Origin: Roseibium sp. HPY-6
GTDB taxonomy: Bacteria > Pseudomonadota > Alphaproteobacteria > Rhizobiales > Stappiaceae
NCBI RefSeq assembly: GCF_040530035.1
Contig: NZ_JBEWCD010000004.1
Location: 221,193 to 285,192, forward strand
Reading direction: 5' to 3'
DNA length: 64,000 nt
The position numbers and the translations under genes were made by a program. Shown here in pieces: positions 15,700 to 24,176 of the stretch. The notes below the pieces were generated by a model. It was not told the origin of the DNA, did no database searches, and worked only from the letters and a program-made list of their open reading frames with translations. The stretch's first letter is position 1. The number at the start of each line of letters is the position of its first letter.

Positions 15700-17055
15700 T
15701 CACAGACCGTACCCTTCCTCCCGGCGCGAGGGCCGCCGCAATACGGATTTAGATTGCTGTTCACCGGGATCTTCCGATGCAACCAGGCCGCGATCCTTGG
15801 CCTTGACCCTTTCAAGCGTCTCTTTGAAGCTTTGCGCATTGTAGATAAGCTGCTGTTGGGCCTCGTTGCCTTCCCTTGCGGCCTTCTGCAGGCGGTCAAG
15901 GTGCTTTTCCTTCAACGCAAGATCGTTGGTCGCCTCGATCTTGCGGGCCTCATCAGTGATGACCACGTCAACCGCCCAGGGCTTCGGAGACTTCAGCGAC
16001 AATGACATGTCGCTTTTATCGACCACCTCCCGGATATTGGCGCCCTCGCCTTCAAAGAGCTGCACCCTGTCCGCCTTCGCAATGACGTCCGTAAGCGATT
16101 TCAGGGCGCTGCGCATCTCATCATCGATCCCAGACTTGCCGGCGAACTTTACATGAACCTCGAACCCGGCCTGTTTGGCCTGATCGATCAGATTGTTCGT
16201 CTGTTCATCGCCAAGCGCGCTTGCGATCGTCAGCGAAGTCCCCTTCCCGATCGCTGCCAACTGGCCCGGCCGGTCGGTCACCAGCTCGGATGAAGACCCG
16301 AGCTTGGTGTCACGCATGACCGCGTCACGGCTGGCGCTGTCCGGACCGGTGACCAGCGTCAGCACGGGCCGTTCATCCGGTTTGGACATACCCGGAAGCC
16401 CGGTGAAGACCTCTTGCCGCTCTGAAAGACTGAGAGACCCTTCCCGCACGAAGGGCTTGAGATAGCTGTCCAGGGCGTTGGAGCCGGGAATGTTGATCTC
16501 GTTGGTCAACGCGACCAGATATTCCATCTTGTTGGTCTTCGACCAATCGACGTGGATCCCGGCCCGGGCTGCCAACTCGCCATGAACCGCCATCAACGTC
16601 CGGCCGTTACCATCCAGGAACGGGTGCGCGTAGGCCAGATTGCCCATCACTTCACCCGGCGAGGCCCTCATTGTCTCCGGGTTGTTCCCCATGGCCAGGG
16701 CATAATCGACGCCGCGCTCGGTATGGCTCGATGGCATGAAGGCCACGGGCCCCTTTGTAATCATCCCGCCAAGGTCTCGTTTCGATGGATCGCCTGTGAG
16801 CGCAGTTTCTTCGCGGCCGACAGCAAAGCGGTCCTTGCCCGCCCACGGATACATGTCCTTGAACAGGGTCTCGTGGGTTTTGAGCACATCCTGATAAGTG
16901 AGCGGCTTGCCGGTCTGCAGATCGCCAAGCGCTTCTTTGATATTTGAAATCACAGACCGGTGTTCCAGCCGTTTGACCATCTCAGGATCGGAGACCCCTG
17001 CGATATTGCGCAAGTAGCCTTCTTCGGCGTGATCGCCGAAGGGATCAAAGGCCAT
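15700..17055 (-). CDS. fic: Fic-family nucleotidyltransferase toxin
   Basis: A 451-residue Fic protein; such enzymes usually AMPylate target proteins, in the VbhT class to arrest growth. The Fic fold spans about 1-200, with AYAHPFLDGNGRTLM giving the core motif (H144, D148, N150, R152). Canonical HPFx(D/E)GNGRxxR ends in arginine, but residue 155 here is methionine. The C-terminal part (about 225-330) contains VLTLVTGPDSASRDAV, which resembles a degraded P-loop of zeta-type kinases and lacks the GK(S/T), so it is probably not an active kinase. The start ATG at 17055 directly abuts the stop of the 95-residue gene upstream, giving a three-gene unit with the VbhA-like gene. Confidence 0.82.
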   Translation of the reverse strand: MAFDPFGDHAEEGYLRNIAGVSDPEMVKRLEHRSVISNIKEALGDLQTGKPLTYQDVLKTHETLFKDMYPWAGKDRFAVGREETALTGDPSKRDLGGMITKGPVAFMPSSHTERGVDYALAMGNNPETMRASPGEVMGNLAYAHPFLDGNGRTLMAVHGELAARAGIHVDWSKTNKMEYLVALTNEINIPGSNALDSYLKPFVREGSLSLSERQEVFTGLPGMSKPDERPVLTLVTGPDSASRDAVMRDTKLGSSSELVTDRPGQLAAIGKGTSLTIASALGDEQTNNLIDQAKQAGFEVHVKFAGKSGIDDEMRSALKSLTDVIAKADRVQLFEGEGANIREVVDKSDMSLSLKSPKPWAVDVVITDEARKIEATNDLALKEKHLDRLQKAAREGNEAQQQLIYNAQSFKETLERVKAKDRGLVASEDPGEQQSKSVLRRPSRREEGYGL

Positions 17056-17343
17056 TTATTTGGCCGCTAGCTCAGTCAGATACCGGGCGTGCAGACGGGT
17101 CAGATCCTTGCCGTCATAAAGGCCAAGCTTCCCGACATTGGCCAGCATTTGTTCTACCTCATCGAGCTGGACATCGTCGCCGGCGAGACGCGCCATGTCA
17201 CCGGCATACTTGTCGAGATCCGAGACACTGGCACCAACACCATGCTTGGCGGCAAGCGCCTGAATGATCTGGAGCGCGGATTGCGCCTGATCGTTCCAGT
17301 CAACAGCCTGAAGCCGCTCTTCAGAAGACGTCATTTCAAGCAT
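17056..17343 (-). CDS. Small protein co-transcribed with fic
   Basis: A 95-residue acidic, helix-rich protein that I do not recognise (MLEMTSSEERLQAVDWNDQA... ending LTRLHARYLTELAAK). The start at 17343 has a GAGGT about seven bases upstream and its TAA directly abuts the ATG of fic, so the two are translationally coupled. Position before a Fic gene is where antitoxins usually lie, so it may be a second or primary antitoxin or a chaperone. No [S/T]xxxE[G/N] motif with flanking family residues is visible. Confidence 0.6.
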   Translation of the reverse strand: MLEMTSSEERLQAVDWNDQAQSALQIIQALAAKHGVGASVSDLDKYAGDMARLAGDDVQLDEVEQMLANVGKLGLYDGKDLTRLHARYLTELAAK

Positions 17344-17447
17344 GACAAACCTCACTCTTCTATTCACTCTATATGCTTGTTTTCTATAGCATAAAACGAG
17401 TTTTCAGGCCAGCCCGGGACACTCATAAACCGGCAGGAAACCTTGAT

Positions 17448-17771
17448 TTATTGCGGTGTCGCATAGGTCGGAACCGGGGCCCGGAAAACGGCATCTGAGC
17501 CATAGATCCGCTGGAATTCCTCATAACCCTCTTTCAGATCGGAAAACGCCTGTGACCGCTCCTGTTCCAGGCACAGCATGTAAGCCTCAAGCTCTTCCAG
17601 ATAGGTCTGGAACTCTTCCCGGGCCGCTTCATAAAGCGGATCCGACTTGGAAAGCTGATAGTCGAACGGTTTTTCCGGCAGATAGCAGAAAGCGTCCTGC
17701 GCCAGAACAGGCGCAGGACCAAGTGCGCTTCCTGCAAGAGCCGCGGTCAGTACCAATCGAAAGATCCGCAT
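17448..17771 (-). CDS. Small secreted protein after TrbM-like gene
   Basis: A 107-residue protein with a clear signal peptide (MRIFRLVLTAALAGSALGPA then PVLAQ) and a helical, charged mature region (LYEAAREEFQTYLEELEAYM and so on) with two cysteines. I do not recognise the family. Its start overlaps the stop of the TrbM-like gene by one base (TGATG), so it is co-translated with it and may be a periplasmic partner in conjugation. The coiled-coil-like middle would suit a small pilus or channel accessory protein. Confidence 0.6.
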   Translation of the reverse strand: MRIFRLVLTAALAGSALGPAPVLAQDAFCYLPEKPFDYQLSKSDPLYEAAREEFQTYLEELEAYMLCLEQERSQAFSDLKEGYEEFQRIYGSDAVFRAPVPTYATPQ

Positions 17772-18301
17772 CAGCGTTCGATAACGGTTCCGTTGCCGGT
17801 GTTGACGTAATACCGCGGCGAAGTGAACGCTGCAGCAGAGCCCGGCTCGACCGTCACCTGTGTGGTGAAGTTGACATGGGTGGCCGCGCTCTTGCCCTCA
17901 TAGACCGTGATATAGTCATCGCCCTGGCGCACACGCCGCTTGTCGGTGTAGCAGAACGCGTCCGTACGATAGCGGTTATCATCATCGTCTTCCCGGTAGT
18001 AGAGCTGCTTTCCCTCCGGGCACAGATAACTGCTGCGGTCCGAAAGGCGGCGCGCATCGGCATCCACGGCTTCATAGGAGCCGCCGTCTTCATAGGTGCA
18101 GATCCCGAACGGGCTTTTGCCCTTCCTGAGCCGTTTGAACATATAAGACTTGGCATCGCCGCAGGTTGCCGGGAACCCGCCAGCCAGGCACAAAATGACT
18201 TTGCAATCCATGTCATAGTCCTGGGCCTGACCGGGTGCGGCAAGAAAGGCGGCAGCGGCGGCAAACGGCCCGGCACCGGCCAGTAAGGAAATTGATTTCA
18301 T
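17771..18301 (-). CDS. TrbM-like conjugal transfer protein
   Basis: A 176-residue exported protein (signal about 1-27, ending GQAQD). The mature N-terminus CKVILCLAGGFPATCGDAKS then YMF and GKSPFGIC is the cysteine-bearing signature of the TrbM family of conjugation-linked periplasmic proteins. Later cysteines (SYLCPEGK, AFCYTDK) suggest further disulphides. I start it at the ATG at 18301, behind GGAGACGGG; an in-frame TTG at 18316 would overlap that RBS. It is followed without a gap by a second exported protein. No other trb genes are visible. Confidence 0.65.
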   Translation of the reverse strand: MKSISLLAGAGPFAAAAAFLAAPGQAQDYDMDCKVILCLAGGFPATCGDAKSYMFKRLRKGKSPFGICTYEDGGSYEAVDADARRLSDRSSYLCPEGKQLYYREDDDDNRYRTDAFCYTDKRRVRQGDDYITVYEGKSAATHVNFTTQVTVEPGSAAAFTSPRYYVNTGNGTVIER

Positions 18302-18689
18302 CAATCCCGTCTCCAAAAAGGATATCTTGAACTAAGCCCCGTAGGTTGAATCTATCGCACAGCACAATCTATTCGTACAGAACAAAAAAGGGGTTCCTGC
18401 TTGCGTCAAATGTCCTACGTTAGCAACACGGCAGACTTGGAGCACCCCCGGTTCATTGCTCTCCGCGAGGCCGTACCGGATGGCAGTGATAAGGCTCCCG
18501 CGTCCCGTAAGTGGGGCGCGGGAGCGCTCTCATTGTCCGGACCGGTGCAGACATAATCGCGCCGCCAAATCATCAACGGATGGTCAGACTGACCCCGAAT
18601 TGACGTCACAAAGCCCCGACACTCTTCCTGTGTGCTCATCGGACGATGCTGCCGATGAAGTTGCTCAACTGAGTTTAAGGAGACTATCC

Positions 18690-18920
18690 ATGTCCAAACG
18701 TCTTGCATCTGCTGTTGTCCTCGGTGTTCTGTCCGTATCCGCTGCAACATCCGCGCTTGCCGCCGACTTCAAAGAAATGGACACCGACCAGGACGGCTTT
18801 CTGTCCCTGACCGAACTGTCGGTCGCCGGCGTTCCGGTCACAGAAGAGACTTACAAAGCTGCCGATGCCAACCAGGACAATCTTCTGGACGAAGCCGAAT
18901 TCGGCAGTGTTACGCAATAA
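18690..18920 (+). CDS. Secreted EF-hand calcium-binding protein
   Basis: A 76-residue protein with a signal peptide (cleaved near LAA-DFKEM) and a pair of EF-hands. Loop 1 is D31-x-D33-x-D35-G...E42 and loop 2 is D59-x-N61-x-D63-x-x-x-D67-x-x-E70, both with the canonical 12-residue ligand spacing. A strong RBS AAGGAGA lies at 18679-18683. It is a small periplasmic or extracellular calcium buffer or sensor; the partner is unknown. It is divergent from the TrbM-like gene. Confidence 0.82.
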   Translation: MSKRLASAVVLGVLSVSAATSALAADFKEMDTDQDGFLSLTELSVAGVPVTEETYKAADANQDNLLDEAEFGSVTQ

Positions 18921-19019
18921 GGTCTTTTAGGCAGCCGTAATCGTCCGCAAGCGTTTGTTGGCTCCTTCCTCCCGCCAATTGAACCCATGTTTGCAGGACG
19001 GTTTTCTCGGCCGGTGCAC

Positions 19020-19355
19020 TCACAAGAGTGCGCCGGCTTCTTCATGTGGGTTGCAGAAACTCGGACGGGAGTTCAAGGCGCTCGATGCGCTGACGCGGTG
19101 GACTGGAAAGGGAAAGACATTGCCGCTCGCCAGCCAGTCCAGATGCTCATAAACCGCAGAGGGCTCCCATCCGGTATCGGCGAACATCGCGCAATCTGGC
19201 GTGGGACCAATCTCGCCATGAGACACCATGAGGGCCAGGGTCGCACTTTGAACCCCTGCTCCCAACCATAAGACACGCAAATCAGCGTTCGGGACCGTTT
19301 CACTCACACCTGGCCAGGTCAGGTGTTTGAACCCGTTTTCACCATTCACATCCAT
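19020..19355 (-). pseudogene. PAPS-reductase-like (ATP-pyrophosphatase fold) N-terminal fragment
   Basis: From the ATG at 19355 (RBS-like AAGGA upstream) the product reads RVLWLGAGVQSATLALMVSH then GEIGPTPDCAMFADTGWEPS and AVYEHLDWLASGNVFPFPVH. This is the PP-loop start of PAPS-reductase-like proteins seen on phages and plasmids, which normally run to 300 residues or more. After about 80 family-like residues the sequence changes to an unrelated tail and stops, so the 3' three-quarters is missing. Probably inactive. Confidence 0.65.
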
Positions 19356-19440
19356 AAGATTTTCCTTGAGTTGGACACAAGAAATCGCATGGCCGCTTCG
19401 GGGACGTACCTCGAGACAAGCAAAGCATTGTCTCGTTACG

Positions 19441-19545
19441 GGTGGGTGGGGATCTGAAGGGGCGGGGCCACCGGGGGCGCCCCTTTTCCGTGTTTGGCGG
19501 CCGCTCGATGCGGTGGGCAAACACCCACGGCTTGGCGACTGCGGG
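19441..19545. repeat. 105-base structured repeat, copy A
   Basis: Matches 28217-28320 (copy B). Shared blocks are GGGTGGG, GGGGCGGGGCC, GGGGGCGCCCCTT, TCCGT and CGGCTTGGCGA. Between the last two blocks both copies carry a hairpin whose arms differ but still pair: here TGTTTG...CCGC-loop TCGAT-GCGG...CAAACA. On the minus strand it sits about 90 bases upstream of the PAPS-reductase-like fragment, so it may be a 5' leader. Confidence 0.6.
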
Positions 19546-19605
19546 CCTCGATCAAGAAGAAATGCCGGTCACGGGGTAGAAAACCCGCGACCGGCGAACA
19601 GCTGA

Positions 19606-21519
19606 TTACTCAGCCGCCTCGGGAAAAGGCGTGACGGTCAAATCTCCGTCTTTGTGTTCCGACGCTGTAGGTTCGCCGCAACGGACCGGTTCAGGCAACC
19701 AGTTCTTATCTTTTAGGTACTTTTCTGCAAAAGCTGCCCCCTCTGCTTTTTTCATGGAAGCAATACCATCGGCAAAAGAGTCCCCGCAAGCCTCGGCAAC
19801 CGCTGCCTGAATGCCGGTCCGGTTCAGATGGCGGAAATAGTTCTCCGCCTCCGGCTTGAAATACCGGTGCATGTCGATGCCGACGGCCGTGCCAATCTGG
19901 TTGGCGTGGATAGTTTCATTTGGTTTGTCCACCTTCCCTTCAACGGTGTTGAGCGAATGAGATGCGACCCATGCCAGAAGGGTCAAAAGTTCGGACTGAC
20001 TTTGATCGATACACCAGTCCCAAAGGTCAGCCGGATTGCCCGGAATATGGCTGGTAAAGTTCTCAGACAGGGTTTCCAGCTCCGCCAAGGCCACACAGTT
20101 TTCCGGCTGTTTCATGGAGCTGGCAAGATCCGTGTGGGTCAAGGATACCTCAAGCGCCGAATGCTGGCCGATGCCGTAATGACCGGGATAAGCAAGCCGC
20201 AAAAGGAAGGCATGCACTACACTCGCCAGAGCGATATCCGCGTTATTAGCAAGTTCCAGTCTGAGAGCTGCTGTTTTCTGGGCTGTCAGGTCTTCAGTGA
20301 GGGTTGCCGAATGTTTGAGAGCTGGCGCTTCATCACAAGCGCCCTGCTCCATGTTTTCATTGGAAGGCTTTGACTGGTCCTCATCCGGTGTATCCTCTGG
20401 CTTCACAAGACCCCGCTCAACGCGCAACGCGCCACCATGGGTAAGGCTCACAAGAGCGCCGGAATGCTCAAGGTCTTCCGGGGCATAAAGTTCTTGTTCC
20501 AGAAGGCTCTCAATTGCCGTGATTTTCTCGCCAAGCTCGTTTAGCTCTGCGTCGTTCTCCGCTGATTGGTCTTCCCGCTCCAACGTCTGATAGCGGGCTT
20601 CGAGCGCTTCCAGTTCTTCGGCCTGCTGTTCCGTCAATTCCACATCTTGAGGGTAAACCCGGCTGTAACCTGACAACTGATCATAATCGAGTTCAAAAAC
20701 CCACTCGACCCATTTCCACCCCTCGGCCTTTACCGTTTCCGCTTCTGCCGCCAGCTTTTCGTCCACTAGCTTGGCAAGCAGGGCGCTGTCCATGGCAAAG
20801 CCGCCTGAATGATCGTCAAACAGATCGCGCTTCACATGGCCGCCTGCCTGTTCGTAAGTCTCCAGTCCACCAATGAACCTGATCCGTTTATCGGTGCCCT
20901 TGATCCCCTCCCCTTTGAGCGCTTCTTTGATCATGTGCGCGTGGCGATGATAGCTCGGAAGCTCGTTCCAGACCCGCACCTGTTCGTCATGATCGCCGGA
21001 GATGGTGAAGGCCGCAAGCTGATCAAGGGTCATCTTGTCCTTCCGGAACAACTCCCGTAGCTCCGGGGACACCCGTCCAAGGGCCAGTCGCTTTTTGACA
21101 ATGCTTTCTGTGGTGCCAAACTTCGCCGCAATATCGGCAACGGGCTGTCCATCGTCGGCCAGATCCCGGAAGGCTTCGAATTGGTCTGCCGGGTTCATGC
21201 TCTCGCGCATGATGTTTTCGGCAAGGCTGAGTTCCTGAGCTTCTTCCTTGCTGATCACCTTGACCGGCACGAGATGGTCAGGATTGATTTTATCCTGTTC
21301 AGCCAGATAGAGGGCGGCGTGGTATCTGCGGCCACCAGCGGAGACAAAATAACGCCCGTTGCCCTTGGCCCTGCGAACAAGCAGGTTTTGCACGATGCCA
21401 TGGGCTGCGATGCTGCCTGCAAATTCCTCAATGCTCTTCTGGCTGTAGGTTTTGCGCACGTTCAGCGGATCGACTTCGAGCTTGTTGAGTGCGACAAAAG
21501 TGATTTGATCGTTGGACAT
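19606..21519 (-). CDS. Large ParB/Srx-domain plasmid protein
   Basis: A 637-residue ParB-like protein of the type common on alphaproteobacterial plasmids. Residues about 8-105 form the ParB/Srx domain (LNKLEVDPLNVRKTYSQKSI, RYFVSAGGRRYHAAL, LSLAENIMRESMNP). A KorB-type helix-turn-helix follows (VADIAAKFGTTESIVKKRLA, about 135-155). The long C-terminal half has an acidic coiled coil (ELTEQQAEELEALEARYQTL) and a helical tail. Such orphan ParB-like proteins lack a ParA partner and may act as nucleases or transcription factors. It is separate from repB, which does partition. A terminal gene before DUF932 on the same strand. Confidence 0.85.
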   Translation of the reverse strand: MSNDQITFVALNKLEVDPLNVRKTYSQKSIEEFAGSIAAHGIVQNLLVRRAKGNGRYFVSAGGRRYHAALYLAEQDKINPDHLVPVKVISKEEAQELSLAENIMRESMNPADQFEAFRDLADDGQPVADIAAKFGTTESIVKKRLALGRVSPELRELFRKDKMTLDQLAAFTISGDHDEQVRVWNELPSYHRHAHMIKEALKGEGIKGTDKRIRFIGGLETYEQAGGHVKRDLFDDHSGGFAMDSALLAKLVDEKLAAEAETVKAEGWKWVEWVFELDYDQLSGYSRVYPQDVELTEQQAEELEALEARYQTLEREDQSAENDAELNELGEKITAIESLLEQELYAPEDLEHSGALVSLTHGGALRVERGLVKPEDTPDEDQSKPSNENMEQGACDEAPALKHSATLTEDLTAQKTAALRLELANNADIALASVVHAFLLRLAYPGHYGIGQHSALEVSLTHTDLASSMKQPENCVALAELETLSENFTSHIPGNPADLWDWCIDQSQSELLTLLAWVASHSLNTVEGKVDKPNETIHANQIGTAVGIDMHRYFKPEAENYFRHLNRTGIQAAVAEACGDSFADGIASMKKAEGAAFAEKYLKDKNWLPEPVRCGEPTASEHKDGDLTVTPFPEAAE

Positions 21520-21606
21520 GATGGTAACTCCGGTTGCCGTGATCGGCTTAAATGAGATGTTTGGGAAGAATGGGGGAGCGGGCTGGTCCCGCTCCCTGAT
21601 CTGCGC

Positions 21607-22467
21607 TTAGGCGGCACGGGACCCTTTGAGTTCCGCCATTTTCTCGGTCAAAACCCAAAGGGCTTTGTTGAGCTTGATATCCTGTTCGATACCGTTGACG
21701 GTGCGGGTGCGGCTCCGGCGGCGTCTGCCTTGCGCATCCCGGCTCACAGCCCAAATGCCGCCCCGGATCATGTTCTCTTGCGTGACGTTGAACGTGGTCC
21801 AAAGGTCTTTGCTGCGGTCATCGCGGCGGCGCGGCTCTAAAAGCTGTTCCGGTTTGACAGGGGTCTTTGTTTCCCCCTCTGCATCGCCAAACCGCAGAAC
21901 ATGGGCGGCTTCGGCAAAGGCGTGACGCTCATCTGAATTGAGGGTCAGACCCGACCAGTCGGCGGGTGCAACAAGGGCCTTTTCGGCTTCACCCATGACA
22001 CGGTAGGTGCCTTCAATCACCTTGCCCGGAACATCGCCGCTATGACGCACTTTCACGCTGTCGAAGGTCGATGTTTGAGTGACCAAGGAATTGAGGCAAC
22101 AGACCCGGAACAATCCGGCCATCAGGTCATAGGCGGATGTGCCGTCATTGGCGTTCTTCAGAAGGATTTCGCAGACCGTATCGCCGACACTGTATTTCTG
22201 ATCATCATCCAAGCGCCGCAGTCTGATCAGGTGTTTGGTGAAGTTGGTTTTGCTTTCATCGCGTGTGCGGGATTGCTTCGCGCCAACCGGCATGAAGCCT
22301 TCATCCATCAAGCCGCGCAGGATGTCGATGGTCGGGATGGGCTGAAAGCGGTCTGACCGGCTTTCGTGGGCTTCCGTTGTAAAGATAGACGGTGCCAGCC
22401 GTCTTAGTTCGTCTTCGTTGAGCGCACGCCCATGATCAAATCGGGCTGTGTGGGCATAAACTGTCAT
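21607..22467 (-). CDS. DUF932 family protein
   Basis: A 286-residue DUF932 protein, a family typical of plasmids and phages with no settled function. Marks include DRFQPIPTIDILRGLMDEGF, SYDLMAGLFRVCCLNSLVTQ-type core (here SAYDLMAGLFRVCCLNSLVT), and the tail NMIRGGIWAVSRDAQGRRRR. The start at 22467 has a strong AAAGGAGAAAA RBS, which is also the end of a 507-base leader element duplicated at 31256-31758. The gene is probably expressed from a promoter beyond that leader, together with the ParB-like gene downstream. Confidence 0.85.
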   Translation of the reverse strand: MTVYAHTARFDHGRALNEDELRRLAPSIFTTEAHESRSDRFQPIPTIDILRGLMDEGFMPVGAKQSRTRDESKTNFTKHLIRLRRLDDDQKYSVGDTVCEILLKNANDGTSAYDLMAGLFRVCCLNSLVTQTSTFDSVKVRHSGDVPGKVIEGTYRVMGEAEKALVAPADWSGLTLNSDERHAFAEAAHVLRFGDAEGETKTPVKPEQLLEPRRRDDRSKDLWTTFNVTQENMIRGGIWAVSRDAQGRRRRSRTRTVNGIEQDIKLNKALWVLTEKMAELKGSRAA

Positions 22468-22468
22468 G

Positions 22469-22975
22469 TGGGTTTTCTCCTTTTCCCTATTCCGCGAAGC
22501 GGGTTCTGTCCCGAAGGGGCAGGAGCCCGGCTCCTGCTCCTGAGACTTCGGCGGCGAGAACGAAGGGGAGAGGGACAAGGGGAAAATCCGGAGGGGGATC
22601 TCCCACCGGGACGGCCGGGTGCAGATCCTCGGGCCCGTGGGGCACGTGGATCCGCACCCGGTCCTGCAGGAATGGAGAGCGCCGGCGTTGCCGGCGATCG
22701 CAATGACGAAGGATGGGGAGACCGGATTTTGCCCTTGTGGGAGAGGGGAAGCCGCGCGGCCCCTTTCCCGCCAACAAGTGACAATGACCGCGACAGCGGA
22801 CCTTAGATCAGGGCAAGCGGAGCGCGCAGGACCATAGTCCGGAGACAAGAGGGATTGTGACCGGATGGCGGAGACGGGCGCTTGCGGCTGGCTCCGTGAG
22901 CGGAGCGAATAGAGCCCGGCCCAACGGGATTGCAATTATTAATTAATATTGCTACGCAAAACACGGAATGATTGT
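22469..22975 (-). ncRNA. 500-base structured leader element, copy 1
   Basis: Near-duplicate of 31256-31758. Both end exactly at the RBS of a leftward gene (here DUF932). Several stems are kept while loops or pairs vary: GGGTGCAGATCC...GGATCCGCACCC with a 19-base loop here and 8 in copy 2; GCAGGAGC/GCTCCTGC; CCGC-GAA-GCGG versus CCGC-GGAAC-GCGG; GGAC-CATA-GTCC versus GGAC-GAAT-GTCC; TGTCCC/GGGGCA versus TGCCC/GGGCA. This pattern suggests selection for RNA (or DNA) structure rather than protein. I place it on the minus strand as a 5' leader, but strand is inferred and a plus-strand terminator lies just beyond its far end. Confidence 0.5.
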
Positions 22976-23016
22976 CCCCGGATCCTCTCGTCGATCCACT
23001 CATTCCCTCCTTGCGA

Positions 23017-23046
23017 ACCCCGGTCGGCACTGACCGGGGTTTTTTC
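23017..23046 (+). terminator. Rho-independent terminator
   Basis: ACCCCGGTC and GACCGGGGT pair around a six-base loop and are followed by a run of six T, giving a strong plus-strand terminator. A decayed version of the same hairpin recurs at about 26038-26072. No plus-strand protein gene ends here, so it may terminate a non-coding transcript from the adjacent leader element. Confidence 0.75.
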
Positions 23047-23069
23047 AAGGTTCCGCGGCTGAAATTAGA

Positions 23070-23405
23070 TCAGCCTGACAGTTTTGCGAGGCGCGGTGGC
23101 GTTTCGTAGGAAAAACGAAACTTGAACGCCCCGGTATTGTCGACAAGAAGGTCGCAAATGGTCCAGGGGTGAGAACTTGGTTGTGCGGCAGCCATTTCGG
23201 AGCGCAACTCTTTGAACAGTCCGCGCAGATCGATGCCGAGCCGAATTTGTTCGCACTGCCCGCCTATATGGACATCGCCGTCAGGGCTGAGCACAAGATC
23301 ACCGTCAATGGTGTCAATTTCGATATTCACTTCCGCTCGGTCAAATGCGTCTGGCAGTTCGGAAATAAGTTTGCGGGCAATCGCTTCCTGAAGAGCTTGC
23401 ACCAT
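23070..23405 (-). CDS. Small hypothetical protein, possibly immunity-type
   Basis: A 111-residue soluble protein starting at the ATG at 23405, with AAAGGA upstream. An N-terminal helix (MVQALQEAIARKLISELPDA) precedes strands such as EVNIEIDTIDGDLVLS and a terminal GAFKFRFSYETPPRL. The C-terminal strand pattern recalls YezG-like immunity proteins, but the likeness is weak and no polymorphic toxin lies beside it. It is followed on the same strand as a secreted protein gene (23979) and may share its transcript. Confidence 0.5.
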   Translation of the reverse strand: MVQALQEAIARKLISELPDAFDRAEVNIEIDTIDGDLVLSPDGDVHIGGQCEQIRLGIDLRGLFKELRSEMAAAQPSSHPWTICDLLVDNTGAFKFRFSYETPPRLAKLSG

Positions 23406-23430
23406 CGTTATTCCTTTGATTTGCAAGTGT

Positions 23431-23979
23431 TTAGTCAACGACCTGAGGACTTTGAAACTCTGTATTTGTAACAATGTAGACAGGAGCCCCAACGAGGTTG
23501 TCACCAACCTGGTCAGGTTTCAAATGCGCGTAACCGAAAAAATAGCAGCCGTTTTCGAACAGCACGATCGACCCTAAGTGCATGCGGTGCTTCCAACCTG
23601 ATATCTCGACTGGCAAGGGTGTCACACGCGCCCAGTCATCATCGAAAACAGCGCTGAATTGTGCAGTGATCTCGGCCTCGGAGAGATCTGCGTCCACAGC
23701 GAAGGGTCCAAAGACCTGGGCGTCTTGATAGTGTTCCTCGGCATAATCCCACAGCGGGCGCAAAATCTTGCGCGACAATGCGGTTGTCTTTGTGCCGAAC
23801 GGGACGCGATCGTGTGACGTCAGAACGTCATCGACGGAGAGACAAGGTGCCTCCTCGCTCCAAAATCCGGATGGAAACCCGTTGCAGGCGTAGGCGGATG
23901 TTTCCCCTGCAAGTATGAAACATTGAACCAACGAAAAGATCGTCACTGATCTAAGCGTGAGTTGTCTCATTTGAGTCAT
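23431..23979 (-). CDS. Secreted hypothetical protein
   Basis: A 182-residue protein with a signal peptide (LRSVTIFSLVQCFILAGETS then AYA) and a mature part holding four cysteines or so and aromatic-rich strands (GWKHRMHLGSIVLFENGCYF then FGYAHLKPDQVG). I do not recognise the family. I use the ATG at 23979; an upstream ATG at 24063 would bury the signal peptide behind 28 residues. It lies 25 bases upstream of the 111-residue gene. Confidence 0.55.
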   Translation of the reverse strand: MTQMRQLTLRSVTIFSLVQCFILAGETSAYACNGFPSGFWSEEAPCLSVDDVLTSHDRVPFGTKTTALSRKILRPLWDYAEEHYQDAQVFGPFAVDADLSEAEITAQFSAVFDDDWARVTPLPVEISGWKHRMHLGSIVLFENGCYFFGYAHLKPDQVGDNLVGAPVYIVTNTEFQSPQVVD

Positions 23980-24176
23980 TGTGGACTTCGCTCCATCAAC
24001 GGGCTGCCAGAACGTCTTTCTTCCCAATGGATTGTTGCAGCCGACCTGCAGCGCAATTTTCATTTCAAATAGTCTGAGGATGGTACAAAGGTATGACGCC
24101 CACTCAAGCTCGCACTTAGTGGAACGTCCGCGCAGCGGAAACGCCCCGAATTATGGGGCAATATTGCCATGGATGC

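Noticed and set aside
22503..22840. Long overlapping ORFs on both strands inside the leader elements, rich in Arg, Pro and Ser
   Set aside because: Open only because of high GC; loops differ in length between the two copies in ways that shift frames, so protein coding is not conserved.
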